Shown here: positions 1 through 9,581 of the stretch, one piece after another | Numbering within the stretch: position 1 is the first letter of the stretch | How the letters are laid out: each line of letters begins with the position of its first letter | Source of the DNA: Auanema rhodensis | Lineage: Eukaryota > Nematoda > Chromadorea > Rhabditida > Rhabditidae | Length of the DNA stretch: 64,000 nt | Assembly (NCBI GenBank): GCA_964057225.1 | Contig: OZ059899.1 | Coordinates: 9,424,001 to 9,488,000, forward strand | Reading direction: 5' to 3' | Position numbers and translations under genes: made by a program | Notes under the pieces: model-generated | What the model was told of the DNA's origin: nothing | What the model saw: only the letters and a program-made list of their open reading frames with translations | Databases searched by the model: none

Positions 1-2139
1 AGAGATATACAAGAAGTGCTGAACAAGGTCACTGAACTAGGGTTAAAAATTAAGTTATCTAAATGTTGCTTTGCAGCCACTGAAGTAAAGTTTTTGGGTT
101 TTATAATAGGTAGAAATGGTGTTAAACCAGATCCTGCTAAAATACAGGCTGTTTCCGAATTTCCAAATCCAAGCACAGTTACGGCTGTCAGATCCTTTCT
201 AGGTATGACTAACTATTTTCGACGGTTTATTCAAAATTATGCCGGAATAGCTGAGCCATTGTATAAGTTAACACATAAGGATACTCCTTTTGAGTGGAAA
301 TCGGAACATGCAGACGCATTTAAAACTTTAAAAACATTACTGTGTACTGCCCCTGTACTGAAACCTCCTAAAGCAGACCAACCTTTTGTTATAGAAAGTG
401 ATGGCAGTATGATCGCTGTGGGAGCAGTTTTATTGCAATCAGCAGAGAAAAATTCTCCATTACACCCGATTGCGTTCGCTAGTAGAAAGTTGACTCCAGC
501 GGAACGGAAATATCCTCCTATTGAAGTTGAAGCACTCGGTTTAGTCTTTGCTCTTCAACAATTCCGTACCTATGTATTAGGAGTACCTACCACAGTTATC
601 ACAGATCACCGACCATTAACCAGTTTAATGTCGCGTAAAGATCTCATAGGTAGATTAGCCAAGTATCAACTAATGATACAAGATTTCAACATAAAGATTG
701 AATATCGTCCTGGCAAATTAAACAGTGTCTGTGATGCTCTCTCCAGGTATATAGGAAACGAAGCAAATGACAGTCGTCCTACTAAACCAAAGGACAAAGT
801 AAAACCTGTTGATGCTTTTATTGCTCATATCACAACTATTTCTTCTATTGACCAACTAAATTGTGAAGAAATACGGAAAGTTCAAGCTGGAGTTCCCTGG
901 ATTCGCGAAGCACTTTCTCAAATTAATAATGATAACTGTCCGGCTAATATATCAGACCGGTATGAAGAACGAGAAGGCATATTACATGCAAAACAAGCGA
1001 AAAATTATTTGAAACCATCTATTATTTTGCCTCGTAACGACAAAATAACTGATGTTGTTATCAAGTTTTTTCATGAAGATTCCAAAATTGGTGCACACCT
1101 AGGTATAAATAAAACTACTGATGCGATTCGACGACGATTCTTTTGGACTAATATGGTTCCACAAATAACTGAATTTATTAATCGTTGTACAAAATGTGCA
1201 AGTAGGAAATCTTATCCACACCAATCGTATATTCAACTTATGGGAAGATTTGTTATACCCGAAAAGCCATTTGATCGTATTCATGTAGATATACTAGGTC
1301 CTTTACCTCGCACTAATGATGGACATCGATACATCTTGAGTATTCAAGACGCTTTTAGTAAATGGGGAACAACTTGCCCATTAATAACACAAACGGCTAC
1401 TGAAATCACAAAAGCGTTTGTAATTAGATTTGTTTTCATATATGGACCACCAATGAGTATGATAACCGATAATGGTAGTAGCTTTTTGTCATCTGAATTT
1501 CAAGCTATGTGTAAACAATTTGGAATTAAACACACTACTACGCTACCATATCATAAAAATGCTAATGGACAAGTTGAGAGACTTCATAGAACTTTAGAAG
1601 AAGCTCTATCTTCATTCGTGAATGAACAACAAACTAACTGGGATATACACCTACCTAAAGTTATGTTTGCGATCAATACGTTACCAAACTCATCAACATC
1701 TATTAGTCCATATGTTGTATTATTTGGTCGGGATGCAAGACTTCCTATTGACCATCAATTGCCTGGAAATAATCTTCAAACTGAAGAACCAGCCAATCCT
1801 ACAGAAGATTTTGTCAATAGATCGCTAATACAAAATGAAAGCACATCTAATATAGTAAAAGATAGAATTGAAACATGCACAAAGAAGAATGAACAACGGT
1901 ACAATACACGAAATAGAACACAAAATAAAGAAATTCAGGTTAATGACTTAGTTATGATAAAAGTGAATTCTACTCGAAACAAACTAACACCTTCATTCGA
2001 AGGGCCTTATTTAGTTACAGCAGTTCAAAGATCTTTCGTCGTGGTTCAAACAGATAAAGGAAAAAGCAGAAGAGTACACAAGGACTTCGTCAAACCTTAC
2101 CAACGGACAACATCTATTCCGGTTATCACAATTTCTTGA
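1..2139 (+). CDS. pol: Ty3/gypsy LTR retrotransposon pol polyprotein, 3' part (RT end, RNase H, integrase)
   Basis: The frame is open from base 1 to a TGA at 2137-2139 (712 codons), so the N-terminal part (protease, RT catalytic core) lies upstream of the window. No start codon is assigned: the first candidate is a GTG at 16 inside the open frame. Numbering codons from base 1: the end of reverse transcriptase with its FLGF motif is at about 31-34. RNase H follows with the expected acidic residues D134 (ESDGS), E177, D202 (TDHRPL) and D245 (CDALSR). The integrase zinc finger is H358, H366, C396 and C399. The integrase core is D430 (HVDILG), D490 (TDNGSS) and E526 (GQVERLH), a D-35-E spacing. 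A GPY module (FEGPYLV) lies near 667-673. No chromodomain is apparent. Domain order RT-RNaseH-IN is that of Ty3/gypsy (Metaviridae) rather than copia. The frame has no internal stop or frameshift, so the element looks young. The product would copy element RNA to DNA and integrate it. Confidence 0.95.
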   Translation, partial: RDIQEVLNKVTELGLKIKLSKCCFAATEVKFLGFIIGRNGVKPDPAKIQAVSEFPNPSTVTAVRSFLGMTNYFRRFIQNYAGIAEPLYKLTHKDTPFEWKSEHADAFKTLKTLLCTAPVLKPPKADQPFVIESDGSMIAVGAVLLQSAEKNSPLHPIAFASRKLTPAERKYPPIEVEALGLVFALQQFRTYVLGVPTTVITDHRPLTSLMSRKDLIGRLAKYQLMIQDFNIKIEYRPGKLNSVCDALSRYIGNEANDSRPTKPKDKVKPVDAFIAHITTISSIDQLNCEEIRKVQAGVPWIREALSQINNDNCPANISDRYEEREGILHAKQAKNYLKPSIILPRNDKITDVVIKFFHEDSKIGAHLGINKTTDAIRRRFFWTNMVPQITEFINRCTKCASRKSYPHQSYIQLMGRFVIPEKPFDRIHVDILGPLPRTNDGHRYILSIQDAFSKWGTTCPLITQTATEITKAFVIRFVFIYGPPMSMITDNGSSFLSSEFQAMCKQFGIKHTTTLPYHKNANGQVERLHRTLEEALSSFVNEQQTNWDIHLPKVMFAINTLPNSSTSISPYVVLFGRDARLPIDHQLPGNNLQTEEPANPTEDFVNRSLIQNESTSNIVKDRIETCTKKNEQRYNTRNRTQNKEIQVNDLVMIKVNSTRNKLTPSFEGPYLVTAVQRSFVVVQTDKGKSRRVHKDFVKPYQRTTSIPVITIS

Positions 2140-2412
2140 AGGTAGTTTTTTTTTAACAAAATCAAATTGTTGAAATTTTTTTATTTTATTTTGTGCCATT
2201 TCTGATTGTACCACTTCTTTGTTGTTGATTGATTTTCTCTGAGAAGTCTGCTATTGTTTTACAAAAGTTTGTTTTATTACTCCAACTCTCATTGAGTAGA
2301 TTTTTTTTTTTTCAACATTCTCTTGTGAATCTTGCTATTTTTTTATGCTTAATCATTACTTGTATTCACCTTATGGACATTAGTCATACGGGTTAAACGA
2401 GTTTTCATTTTT
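2140..2412 (+). other. AT-rich retrotransposon segment after pol, intron-like
   Basis: T-rich non-coding DNA between the pol stop and a small ORF. It starts with a donor-like AG|GTAGTT at 2140/2142 and runs into a T-run followed by TACAG ending at 2420. A 2142-2420 intron would be 279 bp. Whether it is spliced cannot be decided from sequence. Confidence 0.4.
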
Positions 2413-2604
2413 TTGTACAGAACGGGCTCGACCTATTCTCAGGGTAACACCGTACCTGTACAACTCGAGAAAATGAACGACTATATCACAGTCGAATGGT
2501 TTAGAAGCAAAGCTCTCGTTTGCAAGCATTTCACTACTCAAGTGAATGGAATAGAATCTACTCGATACTACATTTCGAATTCAACAAACTTGAAGAGACG
2601 ATAG
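2413..2604 (+). CDS. Possible small ORF 3' of pol (unknown product, weak)
   Basis: Open frame of 63 codons ending in TAG at 2602-2604. It opens at a TTG; the first ATG is inside (about 2473), which would leave a product of about 43 residues. Base composition is less AT-rich than the flanks, unlike the T-run DNA on both sides, which is the main reason to list it. It is in the pol frame, and splicing out 2142-2420 would put it in frame directly after the pol TGA. I recognise no domain, signal peptide or membrane segment. It may be the remnant of a third retrotransposon ORF, or chance. Confidence 0.3.
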   Translation: MYRTGSTYSQGNTVPVQLEKMNDYITVEWFRSKALVCKHFTTQVNGIESTRYYISNSTNLKRR

Positions 2605-2733
2605 CTAAACTTTCAAATCGTATTGTATACACTTTTTTTTTATCCACTACACCATGATTTTTTTTTCAACACCCAACTATCTTAAAAAGTGAATTAATTT
2701 ATTTTGTTTTTGAACGAGGACGTTCAACTTTTT
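2605..2733 (+). other. Retrotransposon 3' non-coding region
   Basis: AT-rich sequence with long T-runs between the small ORF and the polypurine tract. No gene or RNA signature seen. Confidence 0.6.
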
Positions 2734-2745
2734 AAGGTGGGGGGA
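2734..2745 (+). promoter_or_regulatory. Polypurine tract of the LTR retrotransposon
   Basis: Purine-rich aaggtgggggga directly before the TGTCAC start of the LTR. In LTR elements this tract primes plus-strand DNA synthesis. The position immediately 5' of the LTR is the expected one. One T interrupts the purine run. Confidence 0.8.
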
Positions 2746-3116
2746 TGTCACATCTGCAAGCACATGGTAAACATGTGCGCGCTATTCAAATAGCGGGAGC
2801 CTGAACAAGCCCCGCCCACAACATGGGACACACATGGCACTCTTGCTTCTGGCCTAACCCAGATAGGTTGTCTTATAGTCATGTGAGTCTCATCTCTATA
2901 TCATCTATATATATACTCTATTTAATACTTTATTAGATCTCTTTATATTCTTTCTTAATGTAATTCTTATATTGTATTTTCTTGTTATCTGATAATGAAT
3001 CCTTTTCTCTTTAAGTATTTGTCTTAATAAGGAAATCGGGGCGTTCGGGTCTGCCTACCTAAGGAACAAGGTAGAAGTACATATATCTTCCGACCATGAA
3101 AAGACGGGAAGAAACA
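2746..3116 (+). mobile_element. 3' LTR of the Ty3/gypsy element
   Basis: Begins TGTCAC right after the polypurine tract. The end is uncertain: TGT...ACA termini give 2746-3116 (371 bp), while array homology begins only at 3127, so the LTR could extend to 3126. A TATA-like run (ctatatatatac, 2905-2916) could be the promoter, followed by AT-rich DNA and a GC-richer patch near 3038-3070. The 5' LTR is outside the window, so the boundaries cannot be confirmed by comparison. Confidence 0.75.
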
Positions 3117-3126
3117 ATATGTAACG

Positions 3127-3463
3127 CTTTAAAACAAACAATAAGAAATAAAATGAAAAAGATTGTTAGATATCCAATTTAAACTTATACATTTACTTCG
3201 ATAAAGAGCCTATTAGATTGAAATTTTATGTCTTACAGTTCTCCAACAGAACAGACTGATCCTGATTTCTCTATGATTACATAAAACTCCCGTTTGATAT
3301 AAAAAAAGGAGAGGAATAACGTTTCCAGGATGTCAAGGATATCGAATCTAGTGATATTGTAGAGAAATGTAATGTGAGCTCCATAGGTTTTCTCCTAATT
3401 TCTCTCATCACAATTGTCTTAGTTTTTTTTCTCATAAGAGTTTCTGAAATCTTAGGTGAACAA
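3127..3463 (+). repeat. Truncated first array unit at the retrotransposon junction
   Basis: Starts mid-unit at ctttaaaac and runs to the gaacaa before the next unit. It carries the marker gtgagctcc (3371-3379), shared with units after class D tRNAs, for example near 17853. The 5' part of the unit, where a tRNA would be, is missing. Confidence 0.9.
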
Positions 3464-3873
3464 GGCCGTATATAATTTCCTGGAATTCGAAAGCATTTGG
3501 GATGGAATTTAGAAAGAAAAGAACTAGTTTTTCCTACTTTAAAACAAACAATAAGAAATAAAATGAAAAAGATTGTTAGATATCCAATTTAAACTTATAC
3601 ATTTACTTCAATAAAGAGCCTATTAGTTTGAAATTTTATGTCTTACAGTTCTCCAACAGAACAGACTGATCCTGATTTCTCTATGATTACATAAAACTCC
3701 CGTTTGATATGAAAAAAGAAGAGAAATAACGCTTCTAGGATATCAATGATATTGAATCTAGTGATATTGTAGAGAAATGTAATGTCAGCTCCATAGGTTT
3801 TCTCTTAATTTCTCTCATCACAATTCTCTTAGTTTTTTTTCTCATAAGAGTTTCTGAAATCTTTGTTGAACAA
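3464..3873 (+). repeat. tRNA-less array unit (first complete copy, 410 bp)
   Basis: Begins GGCCGTATATAATTTCC: the first five tRNA bases, then sequence that in tRNA-plus units lies about 205 bp after the tRNA start. It has no A box, B box or tRNA body. It carries ggatggaatttag, where tRNA-plus units have ggatggaaattag. It serves as the type for this unit class. Confidence 0.92.
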
Positions 3874-3946
3874 GGTCGCGTGGCGCAATGGATAACGCGT
3901 CTGCCTACGGAGCAGAAGATTATAGGTTCGAATCCTGCCGTGGTCG
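3874..3946 (+). tRNA. tRNA-Arg(ACG), class B (U3, A49)
   Basis: The 73-nt cloverleaf reads: acceptor 1-7 with 66-72 and discriminator G73; D arm GCGC/ACGC around AATGGATA; anticodon stem TCTGC/GCAGA; loop CTACGGA with anticodon ACG; 5-nt variable loop; T arm around TTCGAAT. Linear positions 8-18 (TGGCGCAATGG) fit the A box and GGTTCGAATCC the B box. There is no intron and no encoded CCA; a T-run starts 4 nt after the gene. A34 is normally deaminated to inosine to read CGU, CGC and CGA. This class has U3 (U3-G70 wobble) and A49 (A49-C65 mismatch). A tRNA-less unit begins at 4482. Confidence 0.88.
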
Positions 3947-4891
3947 TAAATTTTTTTCATTTCACTTGTCATTTACAAAAATCGAATTTATCTTCTTCAA
4001 CGATTATTTTTGCAATGTGTCATAAGAATTTCACAGTTGAACAAAACGTTTTTTAAGAAGTTTTTTTGTTGTCAACATATATATTTTGCTGGAATTCAAA
4101 AGCATTTGGGATGGAAATTAGAAAGAAAAGAACTAGTTTTTCCTACTTTAAAACAAACAATAAGAAATAAAATGAAAAAGATTGTTAGATATCCAATTTA
4201 AACTTATACATTTACTTCGATAAAGAGCCTATTAGATTGAAATTTTATGTCTTACAGTTCTCCAACAGAACAGACTGATCCTGATTTTTCTACGATTACA
4301 TAAAACTCTCGTTTAATATAAAAAAAGGAGAGGAACAAGGTTTCCAGGATGTCAAGGATATCGAATCTAGTGATATTGTAGAAAAATGTAATGTCAGCTC
4401 CATAGGTTTTCTCCTAATTTCTCTCATCACAATTGTCTTAGTTTTTTTCTCATAAGAGTTTCTGAAATCTTAGGTGAACAAGGCCGTATAAAATTTCCTG
4501 TAATTCGAAAGCATTTGGGATGGAATTTAGAAAGAAAAGAACTAGTTTTTCCTACTTTAAAACAAACAATAAAAAATAAAATGAAAAAGATTGTTAGATA
4601 TCCAATTTAAACTTATACATTTACTTCGATAAGAAGCCTATTAGTTTGAAATTTTATGTCTTACAGTTCTCCAACAGAACAGACTGATCCTGATTTTTCT
4701 ACGATTACATAAAACTCTCGTTTGATATAAAAAAAGGAGAGGAATAACGTTTCCAGGATGTCAAGGATATCGAATCTAGTGATATTGTAGAAAAATGTAA
4801 TGTCAGCTCCATAGGTTTTCTCCTAATTTCTCTCATCACAATTGTCTTAGTTTTTTTTCTCATAAGAGTTTCTGAAATCTTAGTTGAACAA

Positions 4892-4964
4892 GGCCGCGTG
4901 GCGCAATGGATAACGCGTCTGCCTACGGAGCAGAAGATTGTAGGTTCGAATCCTGCCGTGGTCG
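4892..4964 (+). tRNA. tRNA-Arg(ACG), class A (consensus)
   Basis: Consensus gene: acceptor GGCCGCG with CGTGGTC (G2-U71 and G5-U68 wobbles), T stem GTAGG with CCTGC. 7-T terminator. A tRNA-less unit begins at 5501. Confidence 0.96.
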
Positions 4965-5910
4965 TAAATTTTTTTCATTTCACTTGTCATTCATAAAAAT
5001 CGAATTTATTTTTTTCAATGATTTTTTTTTGCAATGTGTCATAAGAATTACACAGTTGAACAAAACGTTTTTTAAGAAGTTTTTTTGTTGTCAACATATA
5101 TATTTTGCTGGAATTCAAAAGCATTTGGGATGGAAATTAGAAAGAAAAGAACTAGTTTTTCCTACTTTAAAACAAACAATAAAAAATAAAATGAAAAAGA
5201 TTGTTAGATATCCAATTTAAACTTATACATTTACTTCGATAAAAAGCCTATTAGTTTGAAATTTTATGTCTTACAGTTCTCCAACAGAACAGACTGATCC
5301 TGATTTCTCTATGATTACATAAAACTCTCGTTTGATATAAAAAAAGGAGAGGAATAACGTTTCCAGGATGTCAAGGATATCGAATCTAGTGATATTGTAG
5401 AGAAATGTAATGTCAGCTTCATAGCTTTTCTCTTGATTTTTCTCATCACAATTGTCTTAGTTTTTTTCTCATAAGAGTTTCTGAAATCTTAGGTGAACAA
5501 GGCCGTATATAATTTCCTGGAATTCGAAAGCATTTGGGATGGAATTTAGAAAGAAAAGAACTAGTTTTTCCTACTTTAAAACAAACAATAAGAAATAAAA
5601 TGAAAAAGATTGTTAGATATCCAATTTAAACTTATACATTTACTTCAATAAAGAGCCTATTAGTTTGAAATTTTATGTCTTACAGTTCTCCAACAGAACA
5701 GACTGATCCTGATTTCTCTATGATTACATAAAACTCCCGTTTGATATGAAAAAAGAAGAGAAATAACGCTTCTAGGATATCAATGATATTGAATCTAGTG
5801 ATATTGTAGAGAAATGTAATGTCAGCTCCATAGGTTTTCTCTTAATTTCTCTCATCACAATTCTCTTAGTTTTTTTTCTCATAAGAGTTTCTGAAATCTT
5901 TGTTGAACAA

Positions 5911-5983
5911 GGTCGCGTGGCGCAATGGATAACGCGTCTGCCTACGGAGCAGAAGATTATAGGTTCGAATCCTGCCGTGGTCG
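5911..5983 (+). tRNA. tRNA-Arg(ACG), class B (U3, A49)
   Basis: Same U3/A49 haplotype as the copy 2037 bp upstream. A tRNA-less unit begins at 6519. Confidence 0.88.
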
Positions 5984-6928
5984 TAAATTTTTTTCATTTC
6001 ACTTGTCATTTACAAAAATCGAATTTATCTTCTTCAACGATTATTTTTGCAATGTGTCATAAGAATTTCACAGTTGAACAAAACGTTTTTTAAGAAGTTT
6101 TTTTGTTGTCAACATATATATTTTGCTGGAATTCAAAAGCATTTGGGATGGAAATTAGAAAGAAAAGAACTAGTTTTTCCTACTTTAAAACAAACAATAA
6201 GAAATAAAATGAAAAAGATTGTTAGATATCCAATTTAAACTTATACATTTACTTCGATAAAGAGCCTATTAGATTGAAATTTTATGTCTTACAGTTCTCC
6301 AACAGAACAGACTGATCCTGATTTTTCTACGATTACATAAAACTCTCGTTTGATATAAAAAAAGGAGAGGAACAACGTTTCCAGGATGTCAAGGATATCG
6401 AATCTAGTGATATTGTAGAAAAATGTAATGTCAGCTCCATAGGTTTTCTCCTAATTTCTCTCATCACAATTGTCTTAGTTTTTTTCTCATAAGAGTTTCT
6501 GAAATCTTAGGTGAACAAGGCCGTATAAAATTTCCTGTAATTCGAAAGCATTTGGGATGGAATTTAGAAAGAAAAGAACTAGTTTTTCCTACTTTAAAAC
6601 AAACAATAAAAAATAAAATGAAAAAGATTGTTAGATATCCAATTTAAACTTATACATTTACTTCGATAAGAAGCCTATTAGTTTGAAATTTTATGTCTTA
6701 CAGTTCTCCAACAGAACAGACTGATCCTGATTTTTCTACGATTACATAAAACTCTCGTTTGATATAAAAAAAGGAGAGGAATAACGTTTCCAGGATGTCA
6801 AGGATATCGAATCTAGTGATATTGTAGAAAAATGTAATGTCAGCTCCATAGGTTTTCTCCTAATTTCTCTCATCACAATTGTCTTAGTTTTTTTTCTCAT
6901 AAGAGTTTCTGAAATCTTAGTTGAACAA

Positions 6929-7001
6929 GGCCGCGTGGCGCAATGGATAACGCGTCTGCCTACGGAGCAGAAGATTGTAGGTTCGAATCCTGCCGTGGTC
7001 G
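6929..7001 (+). tRNA. tRNA-Arg(ACG), class A
   Basis: Consensus body, 7-T terminator at 7006-7012. Followed directly by another tRNA-plus unit (611 bp). Confidence 0.96.
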
Positions 7002-7005
7002 TAAA

Positions 7006-7012
7006 TTTTTTT
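7006..7012 (+). terminator. RNA polymerase III terminator of the array tRNA (type example)
   Basis: Run of seven T four bases after the tRNA 3' end. Runs of at least four T end Pol III transcripts. The same run follows each class A, B and C gene; class D genes have eight. Confidence 0.9.
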
Positions 7013-7539
7013 CATTTCACTTGTCATTCATAAAAATCGAATTTATTTTTTTCAATGATTTTTTTTTGCAATGTGTCATAAGAATTACACAGTTGAACAA
7101 AACGTTTTTTAAGAATTTTCTTTGTTGTCAACATATATATTTTCCTGGAATTCGAAAGCATTTGGGATGGAAATTAGAAAGAAAAGAACTAGTTTTTCCT
7201 ACTTTAAAACAAACAATAAGAAATAAAATGAAAAAGATTGTTAGATATCCAATTTAAACTTATACATTTACTTCGATAAAGAGCCTGTTAGTTTGAAATT
7301 TTATGTCTTACAGTTCTCCAACAGAACAGACTGATCCTGATTTTTCTACGATTACATAAAACTCTTGTTTGATATAAAAAAAGGAGAAGAATAACGTTTC
7401 CAGGATGTCAAGGATATCGAATCTAGTGATATTGTAGAAAAATGTAATGTCAGCTCCACAGGTTTTCTCCTAATTTCTCTCATCACAATTGTCTTAGTTT
7501 TTTTTTCTCATAAGAGTTTCTGAAATCTTAGTTGAACAA

Positions 7540-7612
7540 GGCCGCGTGGCGCAATGGATAACGCGTCTGCCTACGGAGCAGAAGATTGTAGGTTCGAATC
7601 CTGCCGTGGTCG
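7540..7612 (+). tRNA. tRNA-Arg(ACG), class A
   Basis: Consensus body. First gene of the regular ~1020-bp plus/minus dimers; a tRNA-less unit begins at 8151. Confidence 0.96.
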
Positions 7613-8560
7613 TAAATTTTTTTCATTTCACTTGTCATTCATAAAAATCGAATTTATTTTTTTCAATGATTTTTTTTTGCAATGTGTCATAAGAATTACA
7701 CAGTTGAACAAAACGTTTTTTAAGAAGTTTTTTTGTTGTCAACATATATATTTTGCTGGAATTCAAAAGCATTTGGGATGGAAATTAGAAAGAAAAGAAC
7801 TAGTTTTTCCTACTTTAAAACAAACAATAAGAAATAAAATGAAAAAGATTGTTAGATATCCAATTTAAACTTATACATTTACTTCGATAAAGAGCCTATT
7901 AGATTGAAATTTTATGTCTTACAGTTCTCCAACAGAACAGACTGATCCTGATTTTTCTACGATTACATAAAACTCTCGTTTGATATAAAAAAAGGAGAGG
8001 AACAACGTTTCCAGGATGTCAAGGATATCGAATCTAGTGATATTGTAGAAAAATGTAATGTCAGCTCCATAGGTTTTCTCCTAATTTCTCTCATCACAAT
8101 TGTCTTAGTTTTTTTTTCTTATAAGAGTTTCAGAAATCTTAGTTGAACAAGGCCGTATAAAATTTCCTGTAATTCGAAAGCATTTGGGATGGAATTTAGA
8201 AAGAAAAGAACTAGTTTTTCCTACTTTAAAACAAACAATAAGAAATAAAATGAAAAAGATTGTTAGATATCCAATTTAAACTTATACATTTACTTCGATA
8301 AAAAGCCTATTAGTTTGAAATTTTATGTCTTACAGTTCTCCAACAGAACAGACTGATCCTGATTTTTCTACGATTACATAAAACTCTCGTTTGATATAAA
8401 AAAAGGAGAGGAATAACGTTTCCAGGATGTCAAGGATATCGAATCTAGTGATATTGTAGAAAAATGTAATGTCAGCTCCATAGGTTTTCTCCTAATTTCT
8501 CTCATCACAATTGTCTTAGTTTTTTTTCTCATAAGAGTTTCTGAAATTTTAGTTGAACAA

Positions 8561-8633
8561 GGCCGCGTGGCGCAATGGATAACGCGTCTGCCTACGGAGC
8601 AGAAGATTGTAGGTTCGAATCCTGCCGTGGTCG
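8561..8633 (+). tRNA. tRNA-Arg(ACG), class A
   Basis: Consensus body. A tRNA-less unit begins at 9172. Confidence 0.96.
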
Positions 8634-9581
8634 TAAATTTTTTTCATTTCACTTGTCATTCATAAAAATCGAATTTATTTTTTTCAATGATTTTTTTTTG
8701 CAATGTGTCATAAGAATTACACAGTTGAACAAAACGTTTTTTAAGAATTTTCTTTGTTGTCAACATATATATTTTCCTGAAATTCGAAAGCATTTGGGAT
8801 GGAAATTAGAAAGAAAAGAACTAGTTTTTCCTAATTTAAAACAAACAATAAGAAATAAAATGAAAAAGATTGTTAGATATCCAATTTAAACTTATACATT
8901 TACTTCGATAAAGAGCCTATTAGATTGAAATTTTATGTCTTACAGTTTTCCAACAGAACAGACTGATCCTGATTTTTCTACGATTACATAAAACTCTCGT
9001 TTGATATAAAAAAAGGAGAGGAACAACGTTTCCAGGATGTCAAGGATATCGAATCTAGTGATATTGTAGAAAAATGTAATGTCAGCTCCATAGGTTTTCT
9101 CCTAATTTCTCTCATCACAATTGTCTTAGTTTTTTTTTCTTATAAGAGTTTCAGAAATCTTAGTTGAACAAGGCCGTATAAAATTTCCTGTAATTCGAAA
9201 GCATTTGGGATGGAATTTAGAAAGAAAAGAACTAGTTTTTCCTACTTTAAAACAAACAATAAGAAATAAAATGAAAAAGATTGTTAGATATCCAATTTAA
9301 ACTTATACATTTACTTCGATAAAAAGCCTATTAGTTTGAAATTTTATGTCTTACAGTTCTCCAACAGAACAGACTGATCCTGATTTTTCTACGATTACAT
9401 AAAACTCTCGTTTGATATAAAAAAAGGAGAGGAATAACGTTTCCAGGATGTCAAGGATATCGAATCTAGTGATATTGTAGAAAAATGTAATGTCAGCTCC
9501 ATAGGTTTTCTCCTAATTTCTCTCATCACAATTGTCTTAGTTTTTTTTCTCATAAGAGTTTCTGAAATTTTAGTTGAACAA

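Larger units (their letters stand above)
1..3116 (+). mobile_element. Ty3/gypsy LTR retrotransposon, 3' portion
   Basis: pol frame, 3' non-coding tail, polypurine tract and 3' LTR in canonical order. The 5' LTR, primer binding site, gag and first part of pol lie upstream of the window. Orientation is the same as the tRNA array. It abuts a truncated array unit, so it either inserted into the array or forms its left border. Confidence 0.9.
3874..7947 (+). repeat. 2037-bp higher-order repeat, two copies
   Basis: The order B tRNA unit, minus unit, A tRNA unit, minus unit recurs with exact spacing (3874/5911, 4892/6929). The second copy departs after 6929, where an extra tRNA-plus unit replaces the minus unit. 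Copies differ at a few bases, for example gtttaatata and aacaagg at 4312-4340 against gtttgatata and aacaacg. Confidence 0.8.

Noticed and set aside
1099-1284. Minus-strand frame within pol
   Set aside because: Shadow of the integrase coding sequence.
1622-1828. Second plus-strand frame within pol
   Set aside because: Overlaps the integrase in another frame and has no independent features.
2011-2214. Minus-strand frame across the pol end
   Set aside because: Shadow of the integrase C-terminus and the T-rich tail.
3464-3500. Degenerate tRNA in the tRNA-less unit
   Set aside because: Only the five bases GGCCG remain; no D, anticodon or T arm can be found, so it is not called a tRNA pseudogene.
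3874-3946. Class B as an alanine-identity tRNA because of a wobble at 3-70
   Set aside because: The pair is U3-G70, the reverse of the alanine G3-U70 element, and the anticodon is ACG.
4010-4201. Recurring 63-codon frame in class B and D units
   Set aside because: Starts at TTG in spacer DNA and is the tail of the same spurious frame; no family recognised.
4906-5220. Recurring 104-codon open frame in most tRNA-plus units
   Set aside because: Its ATG is in the D loop of the tRNA gene, and the frame is lost in class B and most class D units through T-run length changes. Repetition reflects array identity, not coding selection.
6829-6870. Possible extra structured RNA in the spacer (short palindromes such as gatatc...gatat)
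   Set aside because: Stems of five to six pairs in AT-rich DNA are expected by chance, and no known RNA motif is recognised.
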